DNA of 20,869 nucleotides from DAISLF01 sp964517345 (GTDB lineage Bacteria; Patescibacteriota; Gracilibacteria; Peribacterales; Peribacteraceae), in contig CAZFBZ010000023.1 of the NCBI GenBank assembly GCA_964517345.1, forward strand, positions 1 through 20,869. The letters run 5' to 3'. This document shows, one piece after another, positions 8,401 to 14,800 of this stretch (positions are counted from its first letter, which is position 1; every line of letters starts with the position of its first letter). The notes beneath the pieces were generated by a model. The model had not been told where the DNA came from. It did no database searches and was given only the letters and a program-made list of their open reading frames with translations. The translations under genes were made by a program, and so were the position numbers.

Positions 8401-10739
8401 TCACCCGCGACAAGGTGATGGAAGCCGCCGCAGGATCCCTGGAGGCGGATCCGCCTGCAGCGGGCGCCCGCCTGACCATCAGCACGTTCCTCGGCATGTA
8501 CCCCGAGGAAACCCGGCCGCCGCCCGGTGTTGCCGCGCTCGCCGGTGGTGCGGCCGCGGTCGTGCTCCCGCAGGAATCCGCGCGCGACGCCCTAATCGCA
8601 CGTGTTCTGCCGCTCTATGAGGCGGCTCCCTCCGCCGAAGCGAAGCGAGCGATACTGCTCGCTCTGGGCGAACGTATCCGCACGATGAGCTCCGCCGTCA
8701 TTCTCTTTGCCAACATCGACCGGCTGTGCCAGGACTTGGACAGGGCATCCCCGCCGCGCGAAACGTATGACCGCCTCCTTGACCGGCGCGATCGCCTGGT
8801 CCAGACCGGACCGCGCGAGTACGCGACGCGTTTCGGCGGTCTTGCGGCCGACAATCTCATGATCGTCACGGAGGGCAGCCCGCGCCGCATGCAACGCGGC
8901 GACGGCGCGCGATTCGATTTCCAGGAAGAGTGGCAATTCCGGCCGACACGCCTGATCCGGCACTACGGCAGTACCGAAATGGTGGTCCGCGGTCCGGGCT
9001 TCGTCGCCTACTGGAACGATGCGACCTACTTCCGTGGCCGCGACGCGGCGGGCACCGAAGAGCAGCAGTGGAAGCAGATGATCTTCGACCGGGTGCTCAC
9101 AGCCCGGGGTTCCTCCGATACGCCCAATGGTCCGGAGTTCTACCGTAGCATGCTGTGGATCCTCAATGCCTTCGGCTACGACAGTTCGTGCTTTGAGGGC
9201 TACGAAAGCTCTGCCGAGGACGGCCGCGTGCCGTTTGCGAACATCATCGGCCGTCTCTACCGCGAGACGCCCGCCGCTCAGCGGACGGAATTCCTGCGCG
9301 AATTATTCACCATCCTGGAAACCCGTGGGGGCGAGAGAGCCACCATCACCGGAGACTGGCGCACGGACCAGGTCGTGGACATCAGCCGCGAGCTCGAAGG
9401 CGCCGTGCTCTGCCCCACCTTCCGGAGCATCATCATGCAGCTCCGCAGGCGGTTCCCGATTTCGGATGAGCAACGTGACGCGGAAATGCTTCACAGGCGC
9501 CGTGCCGACCGCAGGACCATGACCGAGACGGGTGCACTCCCGTATGTCGATCGTGCGCTCTGGACATCGTCGACGGTCGGAGCGGGAGCCTACATGGTCT
9601 TCGTCCGCCCGCGGCGCACGGAAGGCGACAGAACCTACGCCGCCGCCATCCGCTACGTGCCGGTTGCCCGCCCGCCGCTCCAGCGGTGGGACGATGCCGA
9701 AGCGAAGACCATCGCGGCCGACGCTCCGGCGCTCGTCGCCGGGGTCGCCGGTCCGTCCCAGAGTTTCGCCATCCGCATCCTCGACAATCAGTCGGTCAAT
9801 ACCCTAGCCACGCTCCCGGATATCCGCCTGCTTAAAAACGGCACCACCCTGCGTATCGGCACCCGCAACGTCGGGCCTCTCAATGCGAACAGCATCACTA
9901 CCTATCTCGAACATCTCTCGCTCCCGCTGGAGAAGGATGTCGGGCGCCTCTACAACCTCCAGCCACTGCGGGACATACTTCAGCTCTGTTCAGGCGACAA
10001 TGCAGCCGGCGGCACGGATCGCCGTTTGGAGCTCTACCGCGGTATCAGCGAGCACTATTGGCGCGCCACGAACCAGGGCGCGTTTCTCCGCGAGCTCGTC
10101 AACATTCTCGCTGGTATCGAGAACCTGCCCGGCGGCCAGAACGTCGGGGGCGTGCTGAACGCCGCCAATGTGCCGCTGGTGATCGCACACTTCGCGGGCC
10201 GGTATCCGATTCCGGCCGCCGCATTCGGCCCCGACGGCCGGTCGCCGGAACTGATGCGCGAGGGGAGCGTGCCACGCCTCGAAGCCGACCTGAAGGCGCT
10301 CACCGCTCTCGCCCGCGCGCCGAGTCCCAATGCCGAAGAGATCCGCAAGCGCATCGCCGCTATCAATGCCTATCTGCCCGATATGGCCTATCCTTCGGGC
10401 CGCGCGTTCAGTAACTACTTTACCGCCGGGGTCGTGCTCAACGGCAACAGCGGCGTCATCGTCAGTAATCCCACCCGCACCGACGGCGCGCTGTCGTTCC
10501 TCACGACGGCCGAGCTCGGCACCGCACTGCGCGCCACATGGGATGCGCTTCCGGAGATCCGCGATCTCCCGGAACTGCAGACCCGCATCGATACCGAACT
10601 CAACCCGCGCCTCGCCCTGATGCGGACGATCAATCCGTCGTACAACGCGCTCGGAGCAGGCCCGGTCCGGCTGACGCATCTGTCGTATAACCTCGTATTC
10701 ACGTCCTCCTACCGTATCGAGATACAGGCGCGTCCGTGA
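2478..10739 (+). CDS. Giant uncharacterised protein, 2,753 aa, membrane-anchored, member of the tandem paralog family
   Basis: I choose the ATG at 2478 rather than the in-frame TTG at 2442. MVPPETIEAA aligns with MNPPGSLEAA of the gene at 19446, and the TTG falls inside the predicted leader hairpin. There is no signal peptide. Residues 1-660 are mostly helical and hold the family blocks: AMQTFYEY at 91, HVNDLS at 135, INAD with NAHYAALGQ from 236, LGYP with YDPLKTE from 504, and VPVVGPALGL just before the latter. A transmembrane segment follows at about 665-688, ending in WWVGGRGGL (W683). FWDP is at 764, a helical segment at 782-834, a second hydrophobic block at about 1007-1030 and 1105-1147, and a charged coiled-coil-like helix at about 1297-1353. 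The C-terminal half mixes beta-like and helical modules, including FLREL-type helices at 2272 and 2536 and Trp/Tyr motifs near 1621, 2179 and 2393-2404. I saw no Walker, HExxH or other catalytic motif. Function unknown. Confidence 0.96.
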   Translation: MVPPETIEAAVRVLSDEVRVDNGAVPPLTRLTEATIRNHITALFDGPGNEGYSRLMQAYQVRMALQRLRLWVQPGAATDPRVLRQLEQDGAMQTFYEYIPNTVVYHLREMQEYQRLRAALGVAPDVELERLALAHVNDLSGAVALRRLLGRYGQLITLCKDIRAREPGSPLIAVLNRKIGELKEAIRTRFADGASPHTPAGKLRIRTPAARAATAARPAGSVNVGTETHVPVTSFINADTDNAHYAALGQSNALLDLEISWIMSMSPGVPGRPGPADLGERLHDAGADLGVVGPREVALPSEALTMDLLERALRDNVEQSRKVAAASTPRNGPETERQLALLRTQRQRIVTETVSLLRRMGRNKLDNVRLLGTRHALDMMVAEGPRVAPMAGASNPEMVKYLEQELQAQIKGIRAQMGEMIADGNILTRQIPEAFEDLFNGTGRQAALQVMEALIVVRQTPRRLARSIPGARAVGRVPVVGPALGLDDPAEDRAELMRRIRVRLGYPEGYDPLKTEAENAAAGVRLTDADKARIRDRLKSTLDTLKKFRPKFEEHKRKMDGNFDALTALRTAAQPDSLLGTEPADAATLAPHLVDGRVTTETVRRIAALPNGAAKNRLLMAAYIKLFEQMYGDWDAYVNDIGEYLNELEDVLNMHIEMASELTSLSNALAISLTAAGTVLFLWWVGGRGGLVITRGWGVPATFLRGARIPFGVGEGGGLIRRGLRTVFYRGPQRVLNGFPSLLDRARALFGGGRSMGSRLIGAFWDPAADLLTRNRVDINRIVSRIAGIEAEMAANRALATPDPAVNARLMAERTALGNQLRTILDKATPAERMAVARRLLGNDFIRRLNPEQLRRLTDAIMEVHDIGRGLRLTDTIEYGGRRMPVRNAKWLRLQELTGELFGPTEQHLMRRLMDGVCGQTPPTRLVPTGSVNWAAELGPTLAREGELISQAVRAGRITNAEAGALRIMLRNGTLPRAQAQILARAGAELTEAEAQALGAAARTSRVGTLLRAGTHALAWAGGVFELYSAGRNIVEGIEAQERVTAAMRALGARLEARNFRATGERDENGIALSYRHEYTGTVVNVRKMKDQVAFLEATRTAGNLAGNAIGLAGFAWYLAGGPFGVVVAIAGVLLQVTVMLVVNAWTEEQRIRFLIDMPEFLPFIWDSSQAFGMTTAGMISNLYDPAWLRSLFGRESHATRRAIEKKLVAQLFTQEFNNYAPEVIGMVMQGNANHPMGFEDFFNAPDGFTRIYEYWLEECSAITGKTLYADKDDNREDAFKDQTIIRRAIRYAVARHLRARHVEQRELRGKEMKELQERLAKLIARHPLPQQEIIELEAEYDLLRRTHEVLGQNDVDPGTLEGGWRDSRRTRLQLYRAAFKDPITCNRLLDEFPEFQSEEDDQVLRSNYGLYSAVLTTQLTRHDLPHDNFRLAQSMLFTRRGARLGRQLMPSSASPELASRMLTEEAGHLVGSYSHFAPPVQLQSQDFFPDVRDRLERPVVLASFGTGMSGAETNLTASYFRSMCDLSDDYPGLLSPEALKAVAFTVRPITVPRWREVRNSRSLLEPGPHWDQVEFHETHYVISARYFYQADGQTIVAEKGLYLYQNARSIGRNAPNTTAWRVQRGSVALRHMDEFLGPPHAPNTENRALDAAVSLRLNTRRTEVAVARSNRRNALSTAPADRPPRPRRMAELDSIYDRKQYRPTVMVSADESFTFRPDSPEYELASAIAVPPNLRREDDPHLVVFEFERQGNTITALATYVSTGHVVRRRAATATVVRRPYQRNGQDIERLDGVVHEGETLHDLPIAEAHVLQYLAFNAPDENGREPERLRDPAEADALDAEGLVNAGVRIAKARNAERIAEAIACVNGELPAGRFVQAGQEPDGRLRYLMYLPGADVGRDAYVLRTIRVTASTGPSQRARVRIDGVMRDVTIRFPDPEQLDSFLFHSRGAKPDEERSLSNVNEFMTRMHLTFFTRDKVMEAAAGSLEADPPAAGARLTISTFLGMYPEETRPPPGVAALAGGAAAVVLPQESARDALIARVLPLYEAAPSAEAKRAILLALGERIRTMSSAVILFANIDRLCQDLDRASPPRETYDRLLDRRDRLVQTGPREYATRFGGLAADNLMIVTEGSPRRMQRGDGARFDFQEEWQFRPTRLIRHYGSTEMVVRGPGFVAYWNDATYFRGRDAAGTEEQQWKQMIFDRVLTARGSSDTPNGPEFYRSMLWILNAFGYDSSCFEGYESSAEDGRVPFANIIGRLYRETPAAQRTEFLRELFTILETRGGERATITGDWRTDQVVDISRELEGAVLCPTFRSIIMQLRRRFPISDEQRDAEMLHRRRADRRTMTETGALPYVDRALWTSSTVGAGAYMVFVRPRRTEGDRTYAAAIRYVPVARPPLQRWDDAEAKTIAADAPALVAGVAGPSQSFAIRILDNQSVNTLATLPDIRLLKNGTTLRIGTRNVGPLNANSITTYLEHLSLPLEKDVGRLYNLQPLRDILQLCSGDNAAGGTDRRLELYRGISEHYWRATNQGAFLRELVNILAGIENLPGGQNVGGVLNAANVPLVIAHFAGRYPIPAAAFGPDGRSPELMREGSVPRLEADLKALTALARAPSPNAEEIRKRIAAINAYLPDMAYPSGRAFSNYFTAGVVLNGNSGVIVSNPTRTDGALSFLTTAELGTALRATWDALPEIRDLPELQTRIDTELNPRLALMRTINPSYNALGAGPVRLTHLSYNLVFTSSYRIEIQARP
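9120..10230 (+). repeat. Degenerate 264-residue internal repeat in the 2,753-residue protein
   Basis: Two helical units share FLREL[FV][TN]IL: one with F at residue 2272 (nt 9291), the other with F at 2536 (nt 10083), exactly 264 residues apart. Each is preceded by a Tyr-rich helix (RLYRETP, EHYWRAT) and followed about 50 residues later by RRFPIS or GRYPIP. An earlier, weaker relative may lie near residue 2053. Similarity is limited to these anchors, so the unit boundaries are approximate. Confidence 0.45.
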
Positions 10740-10745
10740 GCGCGA

Positions 10746-10774
10746 TTGCGGCAATACCGCGTTTCTGGTACACT
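10746..10774 (+). promoter_or_regulatory. Putative promoter of the two-gene small-protein operon
   Basis: TTGCGG (10746-10751) and TACACT (10769-10774) are separated by 17 nt, and TGG precedes the -10 box as an extended -10. The promoter starts 7 nt after the stop of the giant gene upstream. The bases after the -10 box (ACAGAGA) match those after two other promoters in the window. The predicted leader is about 20 nt. Confidence 0.6.
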
Positions 10775-10800
10775 ACAGAGAACTATTCTTTCTTCCCATC

Positions 10801-11232
10801 ATGAAAAGCAAACCCATGACACGCACTCTCTACCTCACACCGGATGAACAGAAGGTCTTCCTGACTCTCCCTTCCGCGCTGCGTGAGGGATGGAAAACGG
10901 TTGAGGAGACACTCGATTCCTATGAGGACGAAGCCGAGCTTCAGACGCGTTCTGACCTGTTCCGCGTCAACGATCCGCGCTTCCAGGATCTCCTGAAGAA
11001 GCTGCAGGCCACCAAGGGCAATGTCACGCTGCAGGATGTCACCGATATCGGCGCCAAGATTCCGCACGAGATGATGATGTCGATTTTCTTCACGCTCGGT
11101 GCCGGCTTCTTCCGCGACGCGCTCACGGGCGTTTTGCCCGTCGTTGCCAACGATCAGGATCTGGAGGGTGCCGCGCTCCTCTCGGAGCTCCGGCACAAGC
11201 TCCTCGAAGCCAACATGGTCACCGCCAACTGA
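10801..11232 (+). CDS. Uncharacterised acidic small protein, 143 aa
   Basis: The ATG at 10801 opens a frame ending in TGA at 11230-11232. A second in-frame ATG at 10816 would give 138 residues and cannot be excluded. No Shine-Dalgarno sequence is present; the 20 nt before the start are pyrimidine-rich. I recognise no family. The protein looks all-helical, with many charged residues at 30-75, and a hydrophobic stretch at about 91-116 (MMMSIFFTLGAGFF onward) that holds charged residues and is more likely an amphipathic or buried helix than a clear membrane span. It is the first gene of a two-gene operon, 18 nt before the second, and is set between two giant paralogs. An accessory role for the giant proteins is a guess from position only. 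Confidence 0.9.
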   Translation: MKSKPMTRTLYLTPDEQKVFLTLPSALREGWKTVEETLDSYEDEAELQTRSDLFRVNDPRFQDLLKKLQATKGNVTLQDVTDIGAKIPHEMMMSIFFTLGAGFFRDALTGVLPVVANDQDLEGAALLSELRHKLLEANMVTAN

Positions 11233-11250
11233 TTCTTTCCACTCTCTCCT

Positions 11251-11736
11251 ATGGCAGTCGGTTCCAACCCCGAAGCAATCCAGGCCCGCGCAGAACGCAT
11301 CCGCACCACCCTCGAGGAAAGCGGCACCCAGATCGATCCCGATGAGGCCATGCGCCTCGCCAGCAGCGATCGCGCGACGCTCAACAGAGAGATGTCGCGT
11401 TACAGATCCGAAGCGGACCCCGAGTCGCAGCAGCGTGTCTACGACGAAATGCAGGACCGGCTCGACCAGATCGATCGCACGTCCGTCAAAAAGGAAAGCT
11501 TTCTCAAGTCCACGGTGATGTTCCCGATCCGCCATCCGCTGCTGACCATCGGCGGCGTGCTGGCTGCCGCATACTTCGGCGCACCGCTCTTCGCCAAAGG
11601 CTGGGCCGCCGCCGAAAGTGCTCTCGCCTCGGTTCCCATGAATCGCATCATCGACACCATCCGCTCCGCCCGCTTCCTCACTGGCCGCATCGGTGCGGCG
11701 CCGGGATTCGAGGTTCCGCCCGCCGTGGGCGCCTGA
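11251..11736 (+). CDS. Uncharacterised single-pass membrane protein, 161 aa
   Basis: The ATG at 11251 follows the upstream stop by 18 nt, and the frame ends in TGA at 11734-11736. The start is preceded by CTCTCCT with no Shine-Dalgarno sequence. Residues 1-80 are polar, highly charged and probably helical (many Arg, Glu, Asp and Gln). Residues about 96-115 (HPLLTIGGVLAAAYFGAPLF) form one transmembrane helix with no cleavable signal. The remaining 45 residues include a basic amphipathic stretch, NRIIDTIRSARF at 131-142. By the positive-inside rule the topology is not obvious. No family was recognised. It shares a transcript with the 143-residue gene and is followed directly by the intrinsic terminator. 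It may be a membrane partner for its operon neighbour, which is inference. Confidence 0.9.
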   Translation: MAVGSNPEAIQARAERIRTTLEESGTQIDPDEAMRLASSDRATLNREMSRYRSEADPESQQRVYDEMQDRLDQIDRTSVKKESFLKSTVMFPIRHPLLTIGGVLAAAYFGAPLFAKGWAAAESALASVPMNRIIDTIRSARFLTGRIGAAPGFEVPPAVGA

Positions 11737-11761
11737 GCCGGTGCATCGGTTGCAATTGGAG

Positions 11762-11793
11762 GAGCGCCCGGGACCGTCCGGACGCTCTTTTTT
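11762..11793 (+). terminator. Rho-independent terminator after the small-protein operon
   Basis: GAGCGCCCGG (11762-11771) pairs with CCGGACGCTC (11778-11787) through nine of ten positions, with a six-base loop and one C-A mismatch. Six T residues follow at 11788-11793. It starts 25 nt after the stop codon of the 161-residue gene. This separates the small operon from the next giant gene and is the clearest terminator in the window. Confidence 0.88.
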
Positions 11794-11798
11794 CAGGT

Positions 11799-11817
11799 GA
11801 TTGCACCATACTTTGAC
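11799..11817 (+). promoter_or_regulatory. Conserved 19-nt upstream element, copy 1
   Basis: GATTGCACCATACTTTGAC differs at one position from the copy at 19345-19363. In both, the element ends 34 nt before the -10 box. It contains a TTGACA, but that lies 33 nt from the -10 box, too far to act as its -35 hexamer. An activator or repressor binding site is the likeliest reading. Confidence 0.65.
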
Positions 11818-11819
11818 AT

Positions 11820-11835
11820 CTAGGACGATTCCTAG
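11820..11835 (+). promoter_or_regulatory. Short perfect palindrome in the promoter region
   Basis: CTAGGA (11820-11825) and TCCTAG (11830-11835) are perfect inverted copies around CGAT. The palindrome starts 2 nt after the conserved 19-nt element and covers the -35 position (11829-11834). A different inverted repeat occupies the matching region of the 19446 promoter. It may be an operator. Confidence 0.4.
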
Positions 11836-11857
11836 CGGATTCCATAGGCTGTATACT
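11829..11857 (+). promoter_or_regulatory. Putative promoter of the 2,476-residue giant gene
   Basis: TATACT lies at 11852-11857. At 17 nt spacing the -35 position reads TTCCTA, a weak match, which suggests activator dependence through the upstream element. The sequence after the -10 box is ACGGAGA, like two other promoters here. The predicted transcript start is near 11864, giving a leader of about 34 nt. Confidence 0.6.
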
Positions 11858-11865
11858 ACGGAGAT

Positions 11866-11879
11866 GGCTTTCTGAAGCC
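11866..11879 (+). promoter_or_regulatory. 5'UTR hairpin of the 2,476-residue giant gene
   Basis: GGCTT (11866-11870), loop TCTG and AAGCC (11875-11879) form a perfect five-pair hairpin at the predicted 5' end of the transcript. It is followed by a purine/C tail (ACATACACAAAACCT) up to the ATG. The leader at 19446 has the same order: hairpin, then TACACA with an AAC-rich tail. Confidence 0.5.
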
Positions 11880-11897
11880 CGGACATACACAAAACCT

Positions 11898-14800
11898 ATG
11901 GCTGACACCCTCGATAGCGCCGCCAAAGATCTCGCCGAAGAAGTGAAGGTCGAAAACGGGACCATCCCGGCGCTCGCCGTGCTCAATGAGAGGAATTTGC
12001 GCGATCACATCGCCGCATTGTTCGATCGTCCGGGCACCGAAGGGTACAAGCGCCTGATGATCGCGTACGCCACGCGCATGCAGCTGAACCGGCTGCGTCT
12101 CGTCAAAGATCCCATGAACGTGAACATCAGGCGCCAGCTCGCCCAGGAGGGCGCGATGCAGACGTTCTACGAGTATGTCCCGAACGCCGTCGTGCATCAC
12201 CTGCGGGAAATGCAGGAGTATCTGCGCCTGAAAAAAGCCCTCGGCATCGATGGTGATCCCGACATGGAGAAGCGCGCGCTGGAGCACGTCAATGATCTCT
12301 CTGCCACCGTGGCGTTACGCACGCTCTTCGGGCGCTACGGCCAGCTCATCACGCTGCGCAACGAAATGCGCACGGAACACGGTGCGGATCATGACATTGT
12401 CAAAGATCTCAATGTGGCGATCGCTGCCCTGAAAAAAGCAATCACTGCACGTTTTGCCATAAATACGGCACATACACCCAATGCGTCGCTGCGCATCCGG
12501 ACACCGTCACATAAGACATGCAACAAGCCCGCGGGAACCAAGACCGTCGGCGAGACCATCCAGATCCCCGTAACGGCATTGATCAATGCCGATATCGACA
12601 ACGCCCATTACGCGGCGCTGGGCCAGTCCAACGCACTGCTCGATCTCGAAATCACCTGGATCATGAGCGTGCCCCCCGGCGGACCGGGAGCCGCTCCGGC
12701 GGACAACCTCGTGGATGCGGCGAAGGATAAAATTGCCGCGTGGGGATTCACCGCCGCGCGCGAAGTGCCGTTGCCGTCCGAGGCGCTCACCATGGATCTC
12801 CTCGAGCGCGCGCTGAACGCCAATGTCGCCGCCGCGCGCAAGATCGCCGCCGCAGCGAAGCCCTCGAATAAGAAGGAATCGCAAGCCGAACTCGAGCGTC
12901 TCCATGAAGAGCGCAAGGTGATCATCGCCGAGACCGTCGCTCTCATCGGCCGTCTCGGTCGTAACAGGCTCGGCAATATCAAGCTGCTGTCGCTGCAGCA
13001 CGCGCTGGATGCATTCAAAAAAGACGCTCCCAAATCCGCTCCCGCCCCCGGCGCCGACCATAAGGCGATGGCGAAATATCTGGAATCCGAACTGAAAACC
13101 CAGATGGACGGCATCCGCGCGCATATGGACGCGATGCTCGGGAGCAACCTGTTCACCCGTGACCTGCCCGAGCAGGTCGAGGATTTCTTCAACAAAAATG
13201 GCCGACAGGCTGCATGGAAAACGATGGAAGCACTTGTCGCCCTCCGCCAGACGCCCGGCAGGTGGGCGCGCGAAAAAATTCCCGGCGCGGCATTTGTGGG
13301 AGATATTCCCGTTGTCGGTCCCGCACTTGGTCTGGGTTCGCCGGAAAAAGCCCGTGAAGAGGTGATGAAAGAGATCCGTGTGTCTCTCGGCTATCCGGAA
13401 AACTATGATCCGCTGAAAACCGAGGAAGAGAACGCCAAAAACGGCGTGAAACTGACGGTCGCGGACAAGCAGAGAATTCAGGAACGGATGAAGACCACGC
13501 TCGATGTGCTGAAGAAATACCGCCCCCTGTTGGAAGCGCACAAAAAAAAGATGAACGAGAACCTCGACGCGCTCACAGACCTGCGCAAGGCGGTGGACCC
13601 CAACACGCTCGTCGGTGTCGAACCGGCATCCGCGGATGTGTTCAAGCCCTACCTCGTGGGCGGTCGTGTCACGCCCGCGACCATTACCAAGATCAAAGCG
13701 CTTCCCGAAGGTGACGCGAAGAAGGCCGTGTCTGCGGCGGCGTTCCTCACGCTCTTCGATCAGCTTGATGGGGACTGGAAAGACTACCTCGATACGCTCA
13801 CCAACTATCTGCTGGAACTGGAGGATGTGCTGAAGATCCATCTGGAAGTCGCACTGATCCTCGAGGCCACGTCCAGTTCGCTCCTGCCCACGATTTACAC
13901 GCTCGGCGGCATCCTTGCCGCGTGGTGGGTCGGCGGCCGCGGCGGTTTGGCGCGTTTCGCCAAGAACGGCCGGATCCCCATGGCGAGGTTCGGCTTTTGG
14001 GGGACCGTCGGACAGACATTCAAACGCATCGGCAACGCGCCCATCAGCGCTGCAGATCGGTTGGGCACCGCGCTTTTCCGCGATCTTCTCTGGAACAAAG
14101 GTGACTGGCGCTCCGCGATCCGCAGCGTCTTCTGGGATCCCATGCGCCCCACCGCGAAACCGCCGCCCCTGCCGCCGCCGGTCGTCCAGACTGCCGCGAG
14201 CGTGTTGGGTGACATCTCGCCCACCGTCAGACAATTCCGATCGCTGCAGTTGCAGATCCTGCGCCTCCGGGCGGAATTGAACGCCACCGGAACGCTTCCG
14301 GCGCGCAAGGTGGAGATCGCCAAACTACTCGAGGGGGAAGCGGGCCTCTACGCGCGCCGCACCGCTTTGCAGAAGGAGATCATGGCCAGACTGAACGGAG
14401 CCGAGGGAGTGCTCCCGACGGCGGAAGCGAATCTCCTGCGCGCGACCGCAGCCGAACAGGTTCTGGGCCGGACGCTGACCGCTGGCGAACGCGCGGTGAT
14501 CGTGAAGATGCACGAAGCAGGCGAAGACGTGCTGAGGCTGGCGTGCCAGAACTGCAAGGTGCGCCCCGATCCCGACCTGATTGCGCGCGCTACCGCCGCC
14601 GAGATCCGCGCCATGAGGAACCTGACCAAACTGGAACAGGACGCGCTCATCGCGGCCAAAGTGGCGCGTCTGACGGAGAAGGCCCGCGTGCTGAAGACCG
14701 CCGCCACCGACGGGACGTGGACATCCAAGGCCGTCGGAAAAGAACTGGAGATGCTCTGTCACTCCGGCATCACGGGGAAGAATGGCACGAATCCCGCCGC

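Noticed and set aside
10745..10765. GCGG-CAATA-CCGC stem after the 2,753-residue gene as a terminator
   Set aside because: The stem has only four strong pairs, is followed by GTTTCTGG rather than a T-run, and overlaps the promoter of the small operon.
11813..11818. Perfect TTGACA as the -35 box of the 11898 gene
   Set aside because: It is 33 nt from the only good -10 box (TATACT at 11852), and no acceptable -10 lies 16-19 nt downstream of it. It is better explained as part of the conserved 19-nt element.
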